Assembly (NCBI RefSeq): GCF_025146565.1
Contig: NZ_CP102258.1
Location: 2,760,001 to 2,824,000, forward strand
Length of the DNA: 64,000 bases
Direction: 5' to 3'
DNA from: Bacteroides eggerthii
GTDB lineage: Bacteria > Bacteroidota > Bacteroidia > Bacteroidales > Bacteroidaceae
Of the stretch, positions 25,747 to 34,271 are shown piece by piece. The notes below the pieces were generated by a model, which saw only the letters and a list, made by a program, of their open reading frames with translations, searched no databases and had not been told where the DNA came from. The translations under genes were made by a program, and so were the position numbers. Every line of letters starts with the position of its first letter. The stretch's first letter is position 1.

Positions 25747-27180
25747 TTAGAATGATTTATGTATCTTTAATTGAAAACCGAAATTATCTCCGTAGATCTC
25801 TCCCATGTCCAGTGCGAGAGATGCATTGAAGTTCCACCCTTTCCATCTTTCGGGAGAATAAGAGAACGAAGCGTATGCTGAAAAGTTCTCCAAAATGTCC
25901 AGTGTAGGAGCGCCGGGAGTTCCCCATGTCCTGTTGTGGCTCATTTTGGCGATATAGCTCCACTCCGGACTTATCTGTCCGCCCCAACCGACGTGCAGCG
26001 CTTTTACGCGGTTGTATTTGAAAGTCATGTTGCCGTCCTCATTGTAAATGGGCGAAGCAATCAACGGGTTGGCTATCATCATGCCCCAATGCGCCCAGCC
26101 GGGATAAAGGCCGTTGTTGTAATAGTTGTCGGAACCTCCGGTCTTGTGTACAGGTCCTTCCTCCGGTTCGTGCAAGCCATGCAGCGGACCGCTCATGTTG
26201 GTTGTCTGTAAAAACTCAAGGACAACGGCGTTGATAGGATTGAAGTTGTTGAAACTCATTTCGAGTCCCCATAAACCGTCCCAACCGTTTTGTTTGCCCA
26301 TGGCAGAGAAGTCGTCAAAGTGATTGCACAGATATGCGCTGATTGAGAATTTGTCCGCGCGGTGAGTCAGTCTGATTTGTTCGCTTCCCAGGAAGTTGCC
26401 TTGATAGAATTGGCTGTCGTTCATGGGTTTGTCCTCACCTCCGGCACCGGGGATAAATACTCTGAAATAATCTTTCAGTGTATTGCCTAAATCCGTTGTG
26501 CTGCCGTCGGCGCCGATCGTGTGTCCGCCGAATTGCGTGTCAAGTGTCATGCCGATGTCAAACTGCCATTTCCCGTTGGGCACTCCCACCCGGATAAATC
26601 CTTCTTTGTGGTGGTACTTAATGTCTTTTGTATACCAATAGCCCGCTCCCACTTTGCGTTCCTGATATTTGTTGTCGGTGAACCAGCCATAAGAAATCTC
26701 ACCTTTTATGGCAAGGCGCGGAAGTATGTAAAGGTATTCGGGGATACCTACCATTATTTGGGGAATGGGTCTCGCATTGCCCGACCATGTCATATCGCCG
26801 CTGCTTAGGGCATTGTTCAACAATGGAGCGCCCTTCTCGCGGCTTCCGGCAAACAGCCCCAGCCATTTATAACGTACATCTATGTATGCTTGCTGGATAA
26901 AGATATCCTTGTCGCCCTTGAAGTTCATTCCGGCAGCCGCTACCATGTCCAGCTTTTCTTCAAACTTCCACTTGCCCAGTTTGTGCTTGTAGCCTACCCC
27001 GCCCCGCACATATGTATTGTCATAAATAGATCCCAACCCCTGCTGGTTGCTCACTTGCCACAAGGGGGTGTTGTCTCCCGTATGTACGGTAGCTCCGTAT
27101 TCTACAAAAGGGGAAACCTGCGCGGTTGCTATACCATTTCCTGTAAAAATGAAAGCCAATAAACAGATAGGGATACGCAT
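25747..27180 (-). CDS. Wzi-family capsule assembly outer-membrane protein
   Basis: 477-residue protein with signal peptide (MRIPICLLAFIFTGNGIATA, cleaved before Q) and a beta-barrel-like sequence of alternating aromatic strands, matching the capsule assembly Wzi family. Wzi is an outer-membrane lectin anchoring capsular polysaccharide to the cell surface in E. coli. A -7 box at 27288-27295 puts the mRNA start near 27280, so starts upstream of that can be discarded. ATG 27231 is the other candidate but would leave 17 polar residues before the signal peptide. It heads the operon with rfbC and ugd. Confidence 0.82.
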   Translation of the reverse strand: MRIPICLLAFIFTGNGIATAQVSPFVEYGATVHTGDNTPLWQVSNQQGLGSIYDNTYVRGGVGYKHKLGKWKFEEKLDMVAAAGMNFKGDKDIFIQQAYIDVRYKWLGLFAGSREKGAPLLNNALSSGDMTWSGNARPIPQIMVGIPEYLYILPRLAIKGEISYGWFTDNKYQERKVGAGYWYTKDIKYHHKEGFIRVGVPNGKWQFDIGMTLDTQFGGHTIGADGSTTDLGNTLKDYFRVFIPGAGGEDKPMNDSQFYQGNFLGSEQIRLTHRADKFSISAYLCNHFDDFSAMGKQNGWDGLWGLEMSFNNFNPINAVVLEFLQTTNMSGPLHGLHEPEEGPVHKTGGSDNYYNNGLYPGWAHWGMMIANPLIASPIYNEDGNMTFKYNRVKALHVGWGGQISPEWSYIAKMSHNRTWGTPGAPTLDILENFSAYASFSYSPERWKGWNFNASLALDMGEIYGDNFGFQLKIHKSF

Positions 27181-27287
27181 GATGTCGGATAGTCTATATC
27201 TGGTTAAGTGCTGACAGTAATCTGTGTTCATTTCAAATAATATAATATAGTTTATAGTCTTGATTAAAAGAGACGTGTAAAACGCTG

Positions 27288-27295
27288 CAAAAGTA
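27288..27295 (-). promoter_or_regulatory. -7 promoter box of the wzi operon
   Basis: TACTTTTG on the minus strand; it decides the wzi start codon by excluding in-frame ATGs upstream of about 27280. Confidence 0.55.
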
Positions 27296-27411
27296 AGAAA
27301 AAAAACTAATATATCAGTCATGGACAATAAAGGAGTTTCCAAAGTCCGGCGTGTTTATAAGTTGTTAATAAGAAAAACACCTCGAAAGTGGCGTATCTCC
27401 GATAAAACCGC

Positions 27412-27419
27412 TACTTTTG
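27412..27419 (+). promoter_or_regulatory. -7 promoter box directly before the HU-CCDC81/SPOR gene
   Basis: TACTTTTG ends only 4 bp before the ATG at 27424, which would make the transcript leaderless. Confidence 0.45.
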
Positions 27420-27423
27420 TAGC

Positions 27424-28518
27424 ATGATTGAATTAGCACAGTATATAGAAGTATTGTTATTGGAGAATGATTGTGTCATTGTTCCGGGTTTGGGCGGATT
27501 TGTCGCCCACTACGCTCCGGCAATGAGAGTGGCGGAAGAGAATACGTTTTTGCCCCCTACCCGTACCATCGGTTTCAATCCGCAGTTGAAGATGAACGAT
27601 GGGCTGCTGGTGCAATCTTATATGGCTGTATATGGCACTGACTTTTCCGATGCCACTAAGATTGTGGACAAAACGGTAAAAGAATTATTGTCCCTTCTCC
27701 ATGAAGACGGGAAGGCGGATTTGCCCAATGTGGGTGAATTGCGTTATTCCATTCATGATACTTACGACTTCGTTCCTTACAACAATAAGATTACCACTCC
27801 ACATCTGTATGGACTGGACTGTTTTGAGATGCAGGAACTGACAGTCTTGCGCAAGCCTTATGACAACAAGGCTGTTCCTTTCACACCTGCTGTGCGGAAA
27901 GAGAAGAAACGTGCGTATAGGATTGGCATCAACCCCTCTTATCTGACTAATGCGGCCGCTATGATAGCCATTGTGGCTCTGTTCTTTTTCTTTTCTACAC
28001 CCATAGAGAATACCGAAGTGGTGGAAGCCAACTATGCCCGGTTGCTTCCCGGCGACTTGTTCGAACAGATCGAGAAACAGTCTTTGGCCATCACTCCGAT
28101 TGTTGTCCGTCAGCAACCTCGTGCCAAGAAAGCAAGAGCTTCTCAGGCCAATCTGTCGCAGACGGCAAACAAAAAGACTGTGGCTCCTGTTGCTGTGAAA
28201 GAAGTGAAAGTCCGCCAGCAGCCTGTTGCGGTTCCTGCCAGCCGCCCTGAAACGGAGACGGCACCCACTGTTTCTGTCCCTCAACCGACAAATATGCCTT
28301 ATCATATCATCGTTGCCAGTGTAGGCACCGAAAAAGATGCCAACGCTATGGCGCAACAGTTAGTTGCCAAAGGATATGCAGGCGCCAAAGCGATTATAGG
28401 CGACGGCAAGATGCGTGTCAGCATCCAGTCATGTGCCACAGAGAAAGAAGCATATCGCGCTTTAAATCAAATCCGTCTGGATGAAACATACCAAAGTGCT
28501 TGGGTGCTGAAGAAATGA
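27424..28518 (+). CDS. HU-CCDC81 and SPOR domain membrane protein
   Basis: 364-residue cell-envelope protein. Residues 1-135 carry two bacterial HU-CCDC81-like (IHF/HU fold) regions, starting IELAQYIEVLLLENDCVIVPGLGGFV. One transmembrane helix lies near 177-200 (AAAMIAIVALFFFF). A Pro/Ala/Gln/Lys-rich linker follows, and a SPOR domain at about 290-364 (YHIIVASVGTEKDANAMAQQL) binds denuded peptidoglycan. Such proteins probably act at the division septum, though the role of the HU-like part is unknown. It is followed 48 bp later by the FHA gene. The domain begins at residue 2, so this start is firm. Confidence 0.87.
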   Translation: MIELAQYIEVLLLENDCVIVPGLGGFVAHYAPAMRVAEENTFLPPTRTIGFNPQLKMNDGLLVQSYMAVYGTDFSDATKIVDKTVKELLSLLHEDGKADLPNVGELRYSIHDTYDFVPYNNKITTPHLYGLDCFEMQELTVLRKPYDNKAVPFTPAVRKEKKRAYRIGINPSYLTNAAAMIAIVALFFFFSTPIENTEVVEANYARLLPGDLFEQIEKQSLAITPIVVRQQPRAKKARASQANLSQTANKKTVAPVAVKEVKVRQQPVAVPASRPETETAPTVSVPQPTNMPYHIIVASVGTEKDANAMAQQLVAKGYAGAKAIIGDGKMRVSIQSCATEKEAYRALNQIRLDETYQSAWVLKK

Positions 28519-28566
28519 CTTTCTCCGTAGTGAATTATTAATTACCAAATTATTCCCGTCAATCCA

Positions 28567-29088
28567 ATGAAACGTATCCGTTGCCCCAAATGTGAGAACT
28601 ATCTGACTTTCGATGAAACAAAATACACAGAAGGCCAGTCTTTGGTGTTTGTCTGCGAGAACTGCAAGAAACAATTCAGCATCCGCTTGGGTAAGACAAA
28701 GATGAAAGTACCGCAGAAAGAGGAGTGCTTGGATGAAACAGAATACAAAGAAGCTTTCGGAAGCATTACGGTGATCGAGAATGTTTTCGGGTTCAAGCAG
28801 GTACTGCCGTTGCAGGAGGGAGATAATAAGATTGGGCGCCGGTGTGTGGGAACCGTTATCAACGTTCCGATAGAGACCTCGGACATGAGTATGGACCGCA
28901 ACCACTGCGTCATCAACGTGAAACGCAACAAGCAGGGAAAACTTGTTTATACGCTGCGTGACGCTCCGAGCCTGACGGGCACTTTCCTTAACAATGAAAT
29001 TTTAGGCGATAAGGATCGCGTCCGCATTGAAGACGGAGCGATTGTGACTATCGGCGCTACCACGTTCATCCTTCGGGCGGCAGAGTAG
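28567..29088 (+). CDS. zinc-ribbon and FHA domain protein
   Basis: 173-residue cytoplasmic protein. The N-terminus has a zinc-ribbon with two CxxC pairs (CPKC at residues 5-8 and CENC at about 31-34), like MJ0042-type ribbons. The C-terminal half is an FHA domain (about 75-170) with IGRRCVG, MSMDRNHCVINV and the SLTGTFLNNEIL segment, which normally recognises phosphothreonine. No Ser/Thr kinase is encoded nearby, so the partner is unknown. It is co-directional with the HU/SPOR gene. A 22-bp repeat array begins 62 bp after its stop. Confidence 0.87.
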   Translation: MKRIRCPKCENYLTFDETKYTEGQSLVFVCENCKKQFSIRLGKTKMKVPQKEECLDETEYKEAFGSITVIENVFGFKQVLPLQEGDNKIGRRCVGTVINVPIETSDMSMDRNHCVINVKRNKQGKLVYTLRDAPSLTGTFLNNEILGDKDRVRIEDGAIVTIGATTFILRAAE

Positions 29089-29150
29089 CAGAGGGAAAAT
29101 TCATTTGCATATTTACATCGCGCACTTCACTATTTGTCAGATACATACGT

Positions 29151-29287
29151 GTACCGGAAAGTTTCCTTGTTTGGTACGGCTTGTACCTCAGCTTGGTATT
29201 GTCTGTACCTCACCATGGTACGACGTGTACCATAGTAAGGTATAGACCGTACCAACGGGTGGAATTTCCTGTACCAACCGTTGGCCG
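29151..29287. repeat. 22-bp palindromic repeat array C (GTACC/GGTAC type)
   Basis: GTACC occurs at 29183, 29205, 29227, 29249 and 29271, exactly 22 bp apart. Each is followed after 7 bp by GGTAC or a close variant, then a 5-bp spacer. A leading GTACC at 29151 is offset by 32 bp from the first full unit, with a GGTAC at 29173-29177 in phase with the array. The inner 7-mers and spacers differ from unit to unit. It lies between two convergent genes. Confidence 0.85.
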
Positions 29288-29345
29288 TCAAACTCCCCCT
29301 GGCTGATTTCTGTTGAAACCTTTGCCGGGGTTCCTGCCGAAACGT

Positions 29346-29780
29346 TTACCACTCGTACTCTTCGGTATACCGATCGAATACAATCTCCTCATTCCAACCA
29401 TGCTTTTTGCATACTTGGCGGATACATTCCTGTTGTTTCGGAGTGAGTCCCAGCTTCTGATTGCGATACCGGTAATAGGGAGAATGTCTGAAGATAGCTT
29501 CCAAATTGAGGTGGATGGCATGAGAAATGCGTGCAGGCATATTGTCGTAAAGGGTTTTGAAGCCCCATGCCACCCGTACCTTTTTGTTTGTGCGGAAATG
29601 AGGGCACTCCTTTCCTGCAGCGGGATAACAAAGGGGATTGATGACGGATAATCGGGCGTTTTGCGCTGTGTTGTATTGTGTCATACTATGCCGGAGGCAG
29701 CTTTCGGCTTTGGAACATTGGGCGTTGAAGCACAATGTGTATTGGGCTGCCCGGTTGTTTAGTTCGGAGTTATTTTCCAT
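29346..29780 (-). CDS. DUF6078-like protein
   Basis: 144-residue soluble protein with several cysteines and histidines (CFNAQCSKAESCLRH near residue 17, CYPAAGKECPHF near 52), suggesting a metal site. The C-terminal part (GLTPKQQECIRQVCKKHGW) looks helical. It fits the DUF6078 family as I know it from Bacteroides; function is unknown. ATG 29780 is chosen because a -7 box (29817-29824) lies between it and an earlier in-frame ATG at 29849. It converges on the FHA gene, with repeat array C between them. Confidence 0.72.
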   Translation of the reverse strand: MENNSELNNRAAQYTLCFNAQCSKAESCLRHSMTQYNTAQNARLSVINPLCYPAAGKECPHFRTNKKVRVAWGFKTLYDNMPARISHAIHLNLEAIFRHSPYYRYRNQKLGLTPKQQECIRQVCKKHGWNEEIVFDRYTEEYEW

Positions 29781-29816
29781 TCGTTGTTCGAATTTTAGTG
29801 AATATGTTTTATCCTG

Positions 29817-29824
29817 TAAAGGTA
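29817..29824 (-). promoter_or_regulatory. -7-like box of the DUF6078 gene
   Basis: TACCTTTA on the minus strand, one mismatch to TAnnTTTG, 36 bp upstream of the start. Confidence 0.4.
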
Positions 29825-29883
29825 CGTGAAAAAATCCGGTTGACATCATATAGCGGTCATTATATTGGCGGGGCGGGTGTATA

Positions 29884-29920
29884 AAAAAGAACAGGGCAAA
29901 GCCGAAGCCTTGCCCTGTTC
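29884..29920 (-). terminator. intrinsic terminator after uxaB
   Basis: On the minus strand GAACAGGGCAA and TTGCCCTGTTC form an 11-bp stem followed by a T-run. Confidence 0.85.
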
Positions 29921-29942
29921 CCGTTATAATGCGGATTCTTGT

Positions 29943-31421
29943 TTAGAGAATACCTTTCACTGTTTCCAGCATACCTTTTGCCTGAATAGAGTTCAGGAAA
30001 TCGGTAACCATATCCGTCAATCCCGGAATGGTATTCAGGTCGCCATGCTCACCCCAGATAAGGTCTTTGGCAGCCAATACGCCTTCTGCAACCTTGCGAG
30101 TGTCGCCTGTTGCCCACAGGTCTTTCAGCAGTTGCATGATTTCGGGAGCATCGTTCGGAATGATTTCCGCACCGTCGGCACGCACGCCGCCTTTGTAGTA
30201 TGTGATGATAGCGGCAAGACCCAGCACCAATCCCTTCGGAAGTTCGCCTTTGCGTTCCAAGTAGGTTTTCAGGCCCGGCAGGTCGCGAGTTTGATATTTC
30301 GGGAAAGAGTTCAGCATGATGCTGGTCACCTGATGCTCTACATAGGGATTGTCGAAACGCTCCAGTACGTCAGCAGCGAATTTCTTCAACTCGTCGATAG
30401 GCAGGTTCAGCGTCTGCATCAGTTCATCGAACTGCACTTTGCGGACATACTTGCCGATGACCGGATGATTGCAGGCATCACGCACAATGTTTACGCCGCT
30501 GAGATAGGCCACCGGAGAAAGTACGGTGTGAGGACCGTTCAGCAAGGTAACCTTTCTTTCATGGTAAGGAGCTTCGGACTTCACGAAGAGCACGTTCAAT
30601 CCGGCTTTGTTTGCAGGGAACTCCTCTGCCAGCTGGCGGAGAGAGAGGTTCTCGGCAGCTTCGATAACCCACAAATGGAAGATTTCGGCTTGCACAACCA
30701 GGTTGTCGGCATAACAGATTTTTTTCTGAATCTGTGCAATTTCTTTACGCGGGAAGCCCGGAACGATGCGGTCCACCAAAGTAGCGCACACGTAGCAGTA
30801 CTTCGTGAACCAGGTCTTGAACTTCTCATAATCTGCACCGAAATCCTCTTTCCACAATTCGATGTATTGGTAGATACATTCTTTCAGATGATGTCCGTTC
30901 AGGAAGATCAGTTCGCAAGGCATGATGATGAGACCTTTGCTCTTGTCGCCTTTGAAGGTTTTGAAACGACGATACAGCAATTGGGTCAGCTTGCCCGGAT
31001 AGGAAGATGCGGGAGCATCGCTGAACTTGCAGTTCGGGTCGAAAGCAATGCCGGCTTCCGTTGTGTTGGAGATGACGAAACGTATTTCGGGCTGGTCGGC
31101 AAGCGCCATGAATGCAGCATTCTGTGAATATGGATTCAAAGCGCGGCTGATACAGTCGATGCGGGTCAGGCTATTGACGGCCTCCCCGTTTAAACGGCCT
31201 TGCAGATTGACATGGTAAAGACAATCCTGACCGTTCAGCCATTCTGCCATACCTCTTTCTATGGGCTGAACCACCACGACGCTACTGTTGAAGTCGGTCT
31301 TTTGATTCATGTTGTAAACAATCCAATCTACAAATGCGCGAAGGAAATTACCCTCGCCGAATTGGATGATTCGTTCGGGAGCAACGGATTTGGGAGCCGT
31401 CTGTTTGTTTAATGCTTTCAT
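29943..31421 (-). CDS. uxaB: tagaturonate reductase (altronate oxidoreductase)
   Basis: 492-residue mannitol-dehydrogenase-superfamily enzyme that interconverts tagaturonate and altronate with NADH, in the galacturonate branch of hexuronate breakdown. The N-terminal Rossmann region includes IIQFGEGNFLRAFVDW; a central VISNTTEAGI and the catalytic-type KVTLLNGPHT segment follow. The length fits UxaB better than the shorter mannonate oxidoreductase UxuB, but a fructuronate role cannot be excluded. It is 61 bp downstream of the LacI-type regulator on the same strand and faces uxaC across the shared control region. Confidence 0.9.
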   Translation of the reverse strand: MKALNKQTAPKSVAPERIIQFGEGNFLRAFVDWIVYNMNQKTDFNSSVVVVQPIERGMAEWLNGQDCLYHVNLQGRLNGEAVNSLTRIDCISRALNPYSQNAAFMALADQPEIRFVISNTTEAGIAFDPNCKFSDAPASSYPGKLTQLLYRRFKTFKGDKSKGLIIMPCELIFLNGHHLKECIYQYIELWKEDFGADYEKFKTWFTKYCYVCATLVDRIVPGFPRKEIAQIQKKICYADNLVVQAEIFHLWVIEAAENLSLRQLAEEFPANKAGLNVLFVKSEAPYHERKVTLLNGPHTVLSPVAYLSGVNIVRDACNHPVIGKYVRKVQFDELMQTLNLPIDELKKFAADVLERFDNPYVEHQVTSIMLNSFPKYQTRDLPGLKTYLERKGELPKGLVLGLAAIITYYKGGVRADGAEIIPNDAPEIMQLLKDLWATGDTRKVAEGVLAAKDLIWGEHGDLNTIPGLTDMVTDFLNSIQAKGMLETVKGIL

Positions 31422-31482
31422 CTTAAAAATAATTTTAATTATAAATTATGGATTCCAATTTGAACTTATCACGTTTGGGGAA

Positions 31483-32544
31483 TTATTCAAACTCGAAGTA
31501 AAAATCAATGTTTTCTTTCATCAGGATGTCGATAGGCATGTATTTTACGGCGGTAACCGGTTTCTTGAATACAATATGATTGCATAGAGCTTTGACGCCG
31601 CAATATCCTTGCAGTCCCGGCCGCTGTCCGATGAGGTAATTCACTTCACCGCTTTTTAGGTGTTCCACATTCTTTTGAAGCAAATCGTAGCCTACCAATG
31701 CGTCCAGCCTGTGTCCCTTTTTCTGCAAATAGTCTGCCACTTGATATACGCGGGAGTTGAATACGGCTCCCAATGCAGCCTTGGGGTGCTCGGCAAAGAA
31801 AGTGTCCAGTAACTCTTCATTGGAAGCGGTGTTTTCCTTGTGGAGCACGACGTCGTGTATAATCAGATCCTTATGTTCAGCCGCAAAATATTGCATGAAA
31901 CCTTCCAGGCGGCGCTGCATCTGGACTTCAGCCGGACTGTTTTTTTGATTGTTCAAGAAAAGCACAATCTCCTGCCCTTCTTGATAGCGGTTCATTAATA
32001 TCTTGGCGGCGATATATCCGCTGATTTTGGAATCCTGACCGATATAACATAATGCGTGGGTCTGTTCCATGTTGAAGTCAATGAAAGCATATGGCACTTT
32101 TTTGCTTTCCAGATAGGATGTCAGCCGCAATGTTTCATCCTGAAAGTTCGGGGCAATCAATACTGCATCAACAGGTTCTGCCTGAAGCAATGCGCAGGCT
32201 TTTTCATAAGACGTTTTGTCCGCATGGTTGTAGAACACGTAATCTATCCCGACGTTGAACGGACGCAACTCTTGCGCTGCCCGTTCTATCCCCTGTGCTA
32301 CGGAACTCCAGTAATCATGCTCTATATAATAAGGTATAATACATATTATATGGTAGCGCTTCTTGGCAGCCAGACCTATGGCAAACATGTTGGGGTGATA
32401 GTCTATTTCATCAAGAACCTTCTGAACCTTTTCTCTGCTCGTACGCGACACATCTCCCCGGTTGTGTAGCACGCGGTCTACGGTTCCAGCGGATACGCCT
32501 GCCATACGCGCAATGTCTTTTATCGTATAATTCCTGCTTTCCAT
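31483..32544 (-). CDS. LacI-family regulator of hexuronate genes
   Basis: 353-residue LacI-type transcription factor. The N-terminal HTH (YTIKDIARMAGVSAGTVDRVLHNRGDVS, residues 6-33 approximately) and hinge (KVLDEIDYHPN) are textbook. The C-terminal part is a periplasmic-binding-like effector domain resembling the type 1 sugar-binding proteins (EQTHALCYIGQDSKISGYIAAKIL). It is first in the unit with uxaB and divergent from uxaC, so it probably represses both and responds to a uronate or pathway intermediate. A clean operator was not pinned down. Confidence 0.88.
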   Translation of the reverse strand: MESRNYTIKDIARMAGVSAGTVDRVLHNRGDVSRTSREKVQKVLDEIDYHPNMFAIGLAAKKRYHIICIIPYYIEHDYWSSVAQGIERAAQELRPFNVGIDYVFYNHADKTSYEKACALLQAEPVDAVLIAPNFQDETLRLTSYLESKKVPYAFIDFNMEQTHALCYIGQDSKISGYIAAKILMNRYQEGQEIVLFLNNQKNSPAEVQMQRRLEGFMQYFAAEHKDLIIHDVVLHKENTASNEELLDTFFAEHPKAALGAVFNSRVYQVADYLQKKGHRLDALVGYDLLQKNVEHLKSGEVNYLIGQRPGLQGYCGVKALCNHIVFKKPVTAVKYMPIDILMKENIDFYFEFE

Positions 32545-32610
32545 ACTTTCCTGTTCCTAAGGCGCTAAAAGGTCTTACGTTCAAAACTTAAATATTATAA
32601 ATATTTGCCG

Positions 32611-32618
32611 CAAAGATA
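32611..32618 (-). promoter_or_regulatory. -7 promoter box of the LacI-uxaB unit
   Basis: TATCTTTG on the minus strand, 67 bp upstream of the LacI-type start. It lies just upstream of the uxaC -33 element, so the two promoters share control DNA. Confidence 0.5.
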
Positions 32619-32626
32619 CGAATAAT

Positions 32627-32657
32627 TTTGTTTCTCCAAGTAAAATTTCTACTTTTG
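32627..32657 (+). promoter_or_regulatory. promoter of uxaC
   Basis: TTTG at 32627-32630 and TACTTTTG at 32650-32657, 19 bp apart. The leader to uxaC is about 115 nt. TTCGATAACGGTTAA just downstream is a possible imperfect dyad operator. Confidence 0.55.
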
Positions 32658-32775
32658 TGTTCGATAACGGTTAATAAAAGCAAAAAGCCTTATCAAGCCT
32701 ATTAGCTTTACAATCAATACTATATAGGTGTAATAATAAGAAAGTAATTTTTTTAGATACTTAAAACACAAGAAG

Positions 32776-34182
32776 ATGAAAAACTTTATGGACGAGAACT
32801 TCCTGTTGCAGACAGAAATCGCGCAGAAGTTGTACCACGAACATGCGGCTAAAATGCCGATTATCGACTATCACTGTCACTTAATTCCACAAATGGTAGC
32901 AGACGATTATCAGTTCAAGTCATTGACGGAAATCTGGCTGGGAGGCGACCACTACAAATGGCGTGCTATGCGTACCAACGGCGTGGACGAACGCTACTGT
33001 ACCGGCAAGGATACCACCGATTGGGAAAAGTTTGAAAAATGGGCGGAAACCGTACCATACACTTTCCGTAATCCTTTGTATCACTGGACGCATTTGGAAC
33101 TGAAGACAGCATTCGGCATCGATAAAATCTTGAACCCTAAAACAGCGCGTGAAATTTATGACGAATGTAACGAGAAGCTGAAGCAGCCGGAATACTCGGC
33201 CCGCGGCATGATGCGCCGTTATCATGTGGAAGCGGTTTGTACTACGGACGATCCTGTTGATTCACTGGAATACCATATAAAGACTCGTGAGAGCGGCTTT
33301 GAAATCAAAATGCTTCCCACTTGGCGTCCCGACAAGGCTATGGCAGTGGAAGTTCCTGCCGACTTCCGCGCATACGTGGAGAAACTGGCGGAAGTGAGCG
33401 GTGTGGAAATCTCTACTTTTGACGATATGATTGCCGCTTTGCGCAAGCGCCACGATTTCTTTGCTGCTCAGGGATGCAAACTGTCCGATCATGGTATTGA
33501 GGAGTTCTATGCAGAGGATTATACGGATGCGGAAATTCAGGCGATCTTCAATAAGGTATATGGCGGCACTTCATTGACCAAGGAAGAAATCCTGAAGTTC
33601 AAGTCGGCTATGCTGATTGCCTTTGGTGAAATGGACTGGGAAAAGGGTTGGACGCAACAGTTCCACTATGGGGCTATCCGCAACAATAACAGCAAGATGT
33701 TCAAGTTGCTCGGTCCTGATACTGGTTTTGATTCTATCGGCGAATTCACTACTGCCAAGGCAATGGCCAAATTCCTCGACCGCTTGAACTCGGCAGGCAA
33801 GCTGACAAAGACTATTCTTTACAATCTGAACCCATGTGCCAATGAAGTAATCGCTACGATGCTGGGTAACTTCCAGGATGGAACAGTTCCCGGTAAGATT
33901 CAGTTCGGTTCAGGCTGGTGGTTCCTTGATCAGAAGGATGGTATGGAGAAGCAGATGAACGCGCTTTCAGTACTTGGTTTGCTGAGCCGTTTCGTAGGTA
34001 TGCTGACTGACTCACGCTCTTTCCTCTCCTATCCGCGTCATGAATATTTCCGCCGTACATTGTGTAACCTTGTTGGCCGCGATGTAGAGAACGGAGAGAT
34101 TCCTGCTGCCGAAATGGAACGCGTAAATCAGATGATTGAAGATATCAGCTATTACAACGCAAAGAAGTTCTTCCAGTTCTAA
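32776..34182 (+). CDS. uxaC: glucuronate/galacturonate isomerase
   Basis: 468-residue uronate isomerase (amidohydrolase superfamily) that converts D-galacturonate to tagaturonate or D-glucuronate to fructuronate. The N-terminal metal-binding motif IIDYHCHLIP with HxH is at about residue 34. Further family marks are the TTDDPVDSLEYH segment, the GAIRNNNSKMFKLLGPDTGFDSIG stretch, and the C-terminal GMLTDSRSFLSYPRHEYFRR. Full length. Transcribed divergently from the LacI regulator and uxaB, it supplies the first step of the hexuronate pathway; later KDG steps are not encoded in this window. Confidence 0.95.
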   Translation: MKNFMDENFLLQTEIAQKLYHEHAAKMPIIDYHCHLIPQMVADDYQFKSLTEIWLGGDHYKWRAMRTNGVDERYCTGKDTTDWEKFEKWAETVPYTFRNPLYHWTHLELKTAFGIDKILNPKTAREIYDECNEKLKQPEYSARGMMRRYHVEAVCTTDDPVDSLEYHIKTRESGFEIKMLPTWRPDKAMAVEVPADFRAYVEKLAEVSGVEISTFDDMIAALRKRHDFFAAQGCKLSDHGIEEFYAEDYTDAEIQAIFNKVYGGTSLTKEEILKFKSAMLIAFGEMDWEKGWTQQFHYGAIRNNNSKMFKLLGPDTGFDSIGEFTTAKAMAKFLDRLNSAGKLTKTILYNLNPCANEVIATMLGNFQDGTVPGKIQFGSGWWFLDQKDGMEKQMNALSVLGLLSRFVGMLTDSRSFLSYPRHEYFRRTLCNLVGRDVENGEIPAAEMERVNQMIEDISYYNAKKFFQF

Positions 34183-34207
34183 GAACAAAGACGATATAAT
34201 TCAAATT

Positions 34208-34266
34208 AGCCCTTCCACACTTAAGCGATTCCACAATGGAGTGGTTTTGACAAGCGCGGAAGGGCT
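34208..34266. terminator. terminator-like hairpin between uxaC and the HAD gene
   Basis: AGCCCTTCC pairs with GGAAGGGCT across 41 nt that contain an inner CCAC/GTGG stem; a short T-rich tail follows. It separates two convergent genes. Confidence 0.6.
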
Positions 34267-34271
34267 TTCTA

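Noticed and set aside
29151..29287. CRISPR array
   Set aside because: The conserved words are 5 bp, spacers are 5-7 bp and the period is 22 bp. CRISPR repeats and spacers are each over 20 bp, and no cas gene is present.
29865..31127. 420-codon plus-strand open frame antisense to the tagaturonate reductase gene
   Set aside because: The opposite strand encodes a complete, recognisable UxaB. The plus-strand translation has no family features and is a by-product of codon usage.
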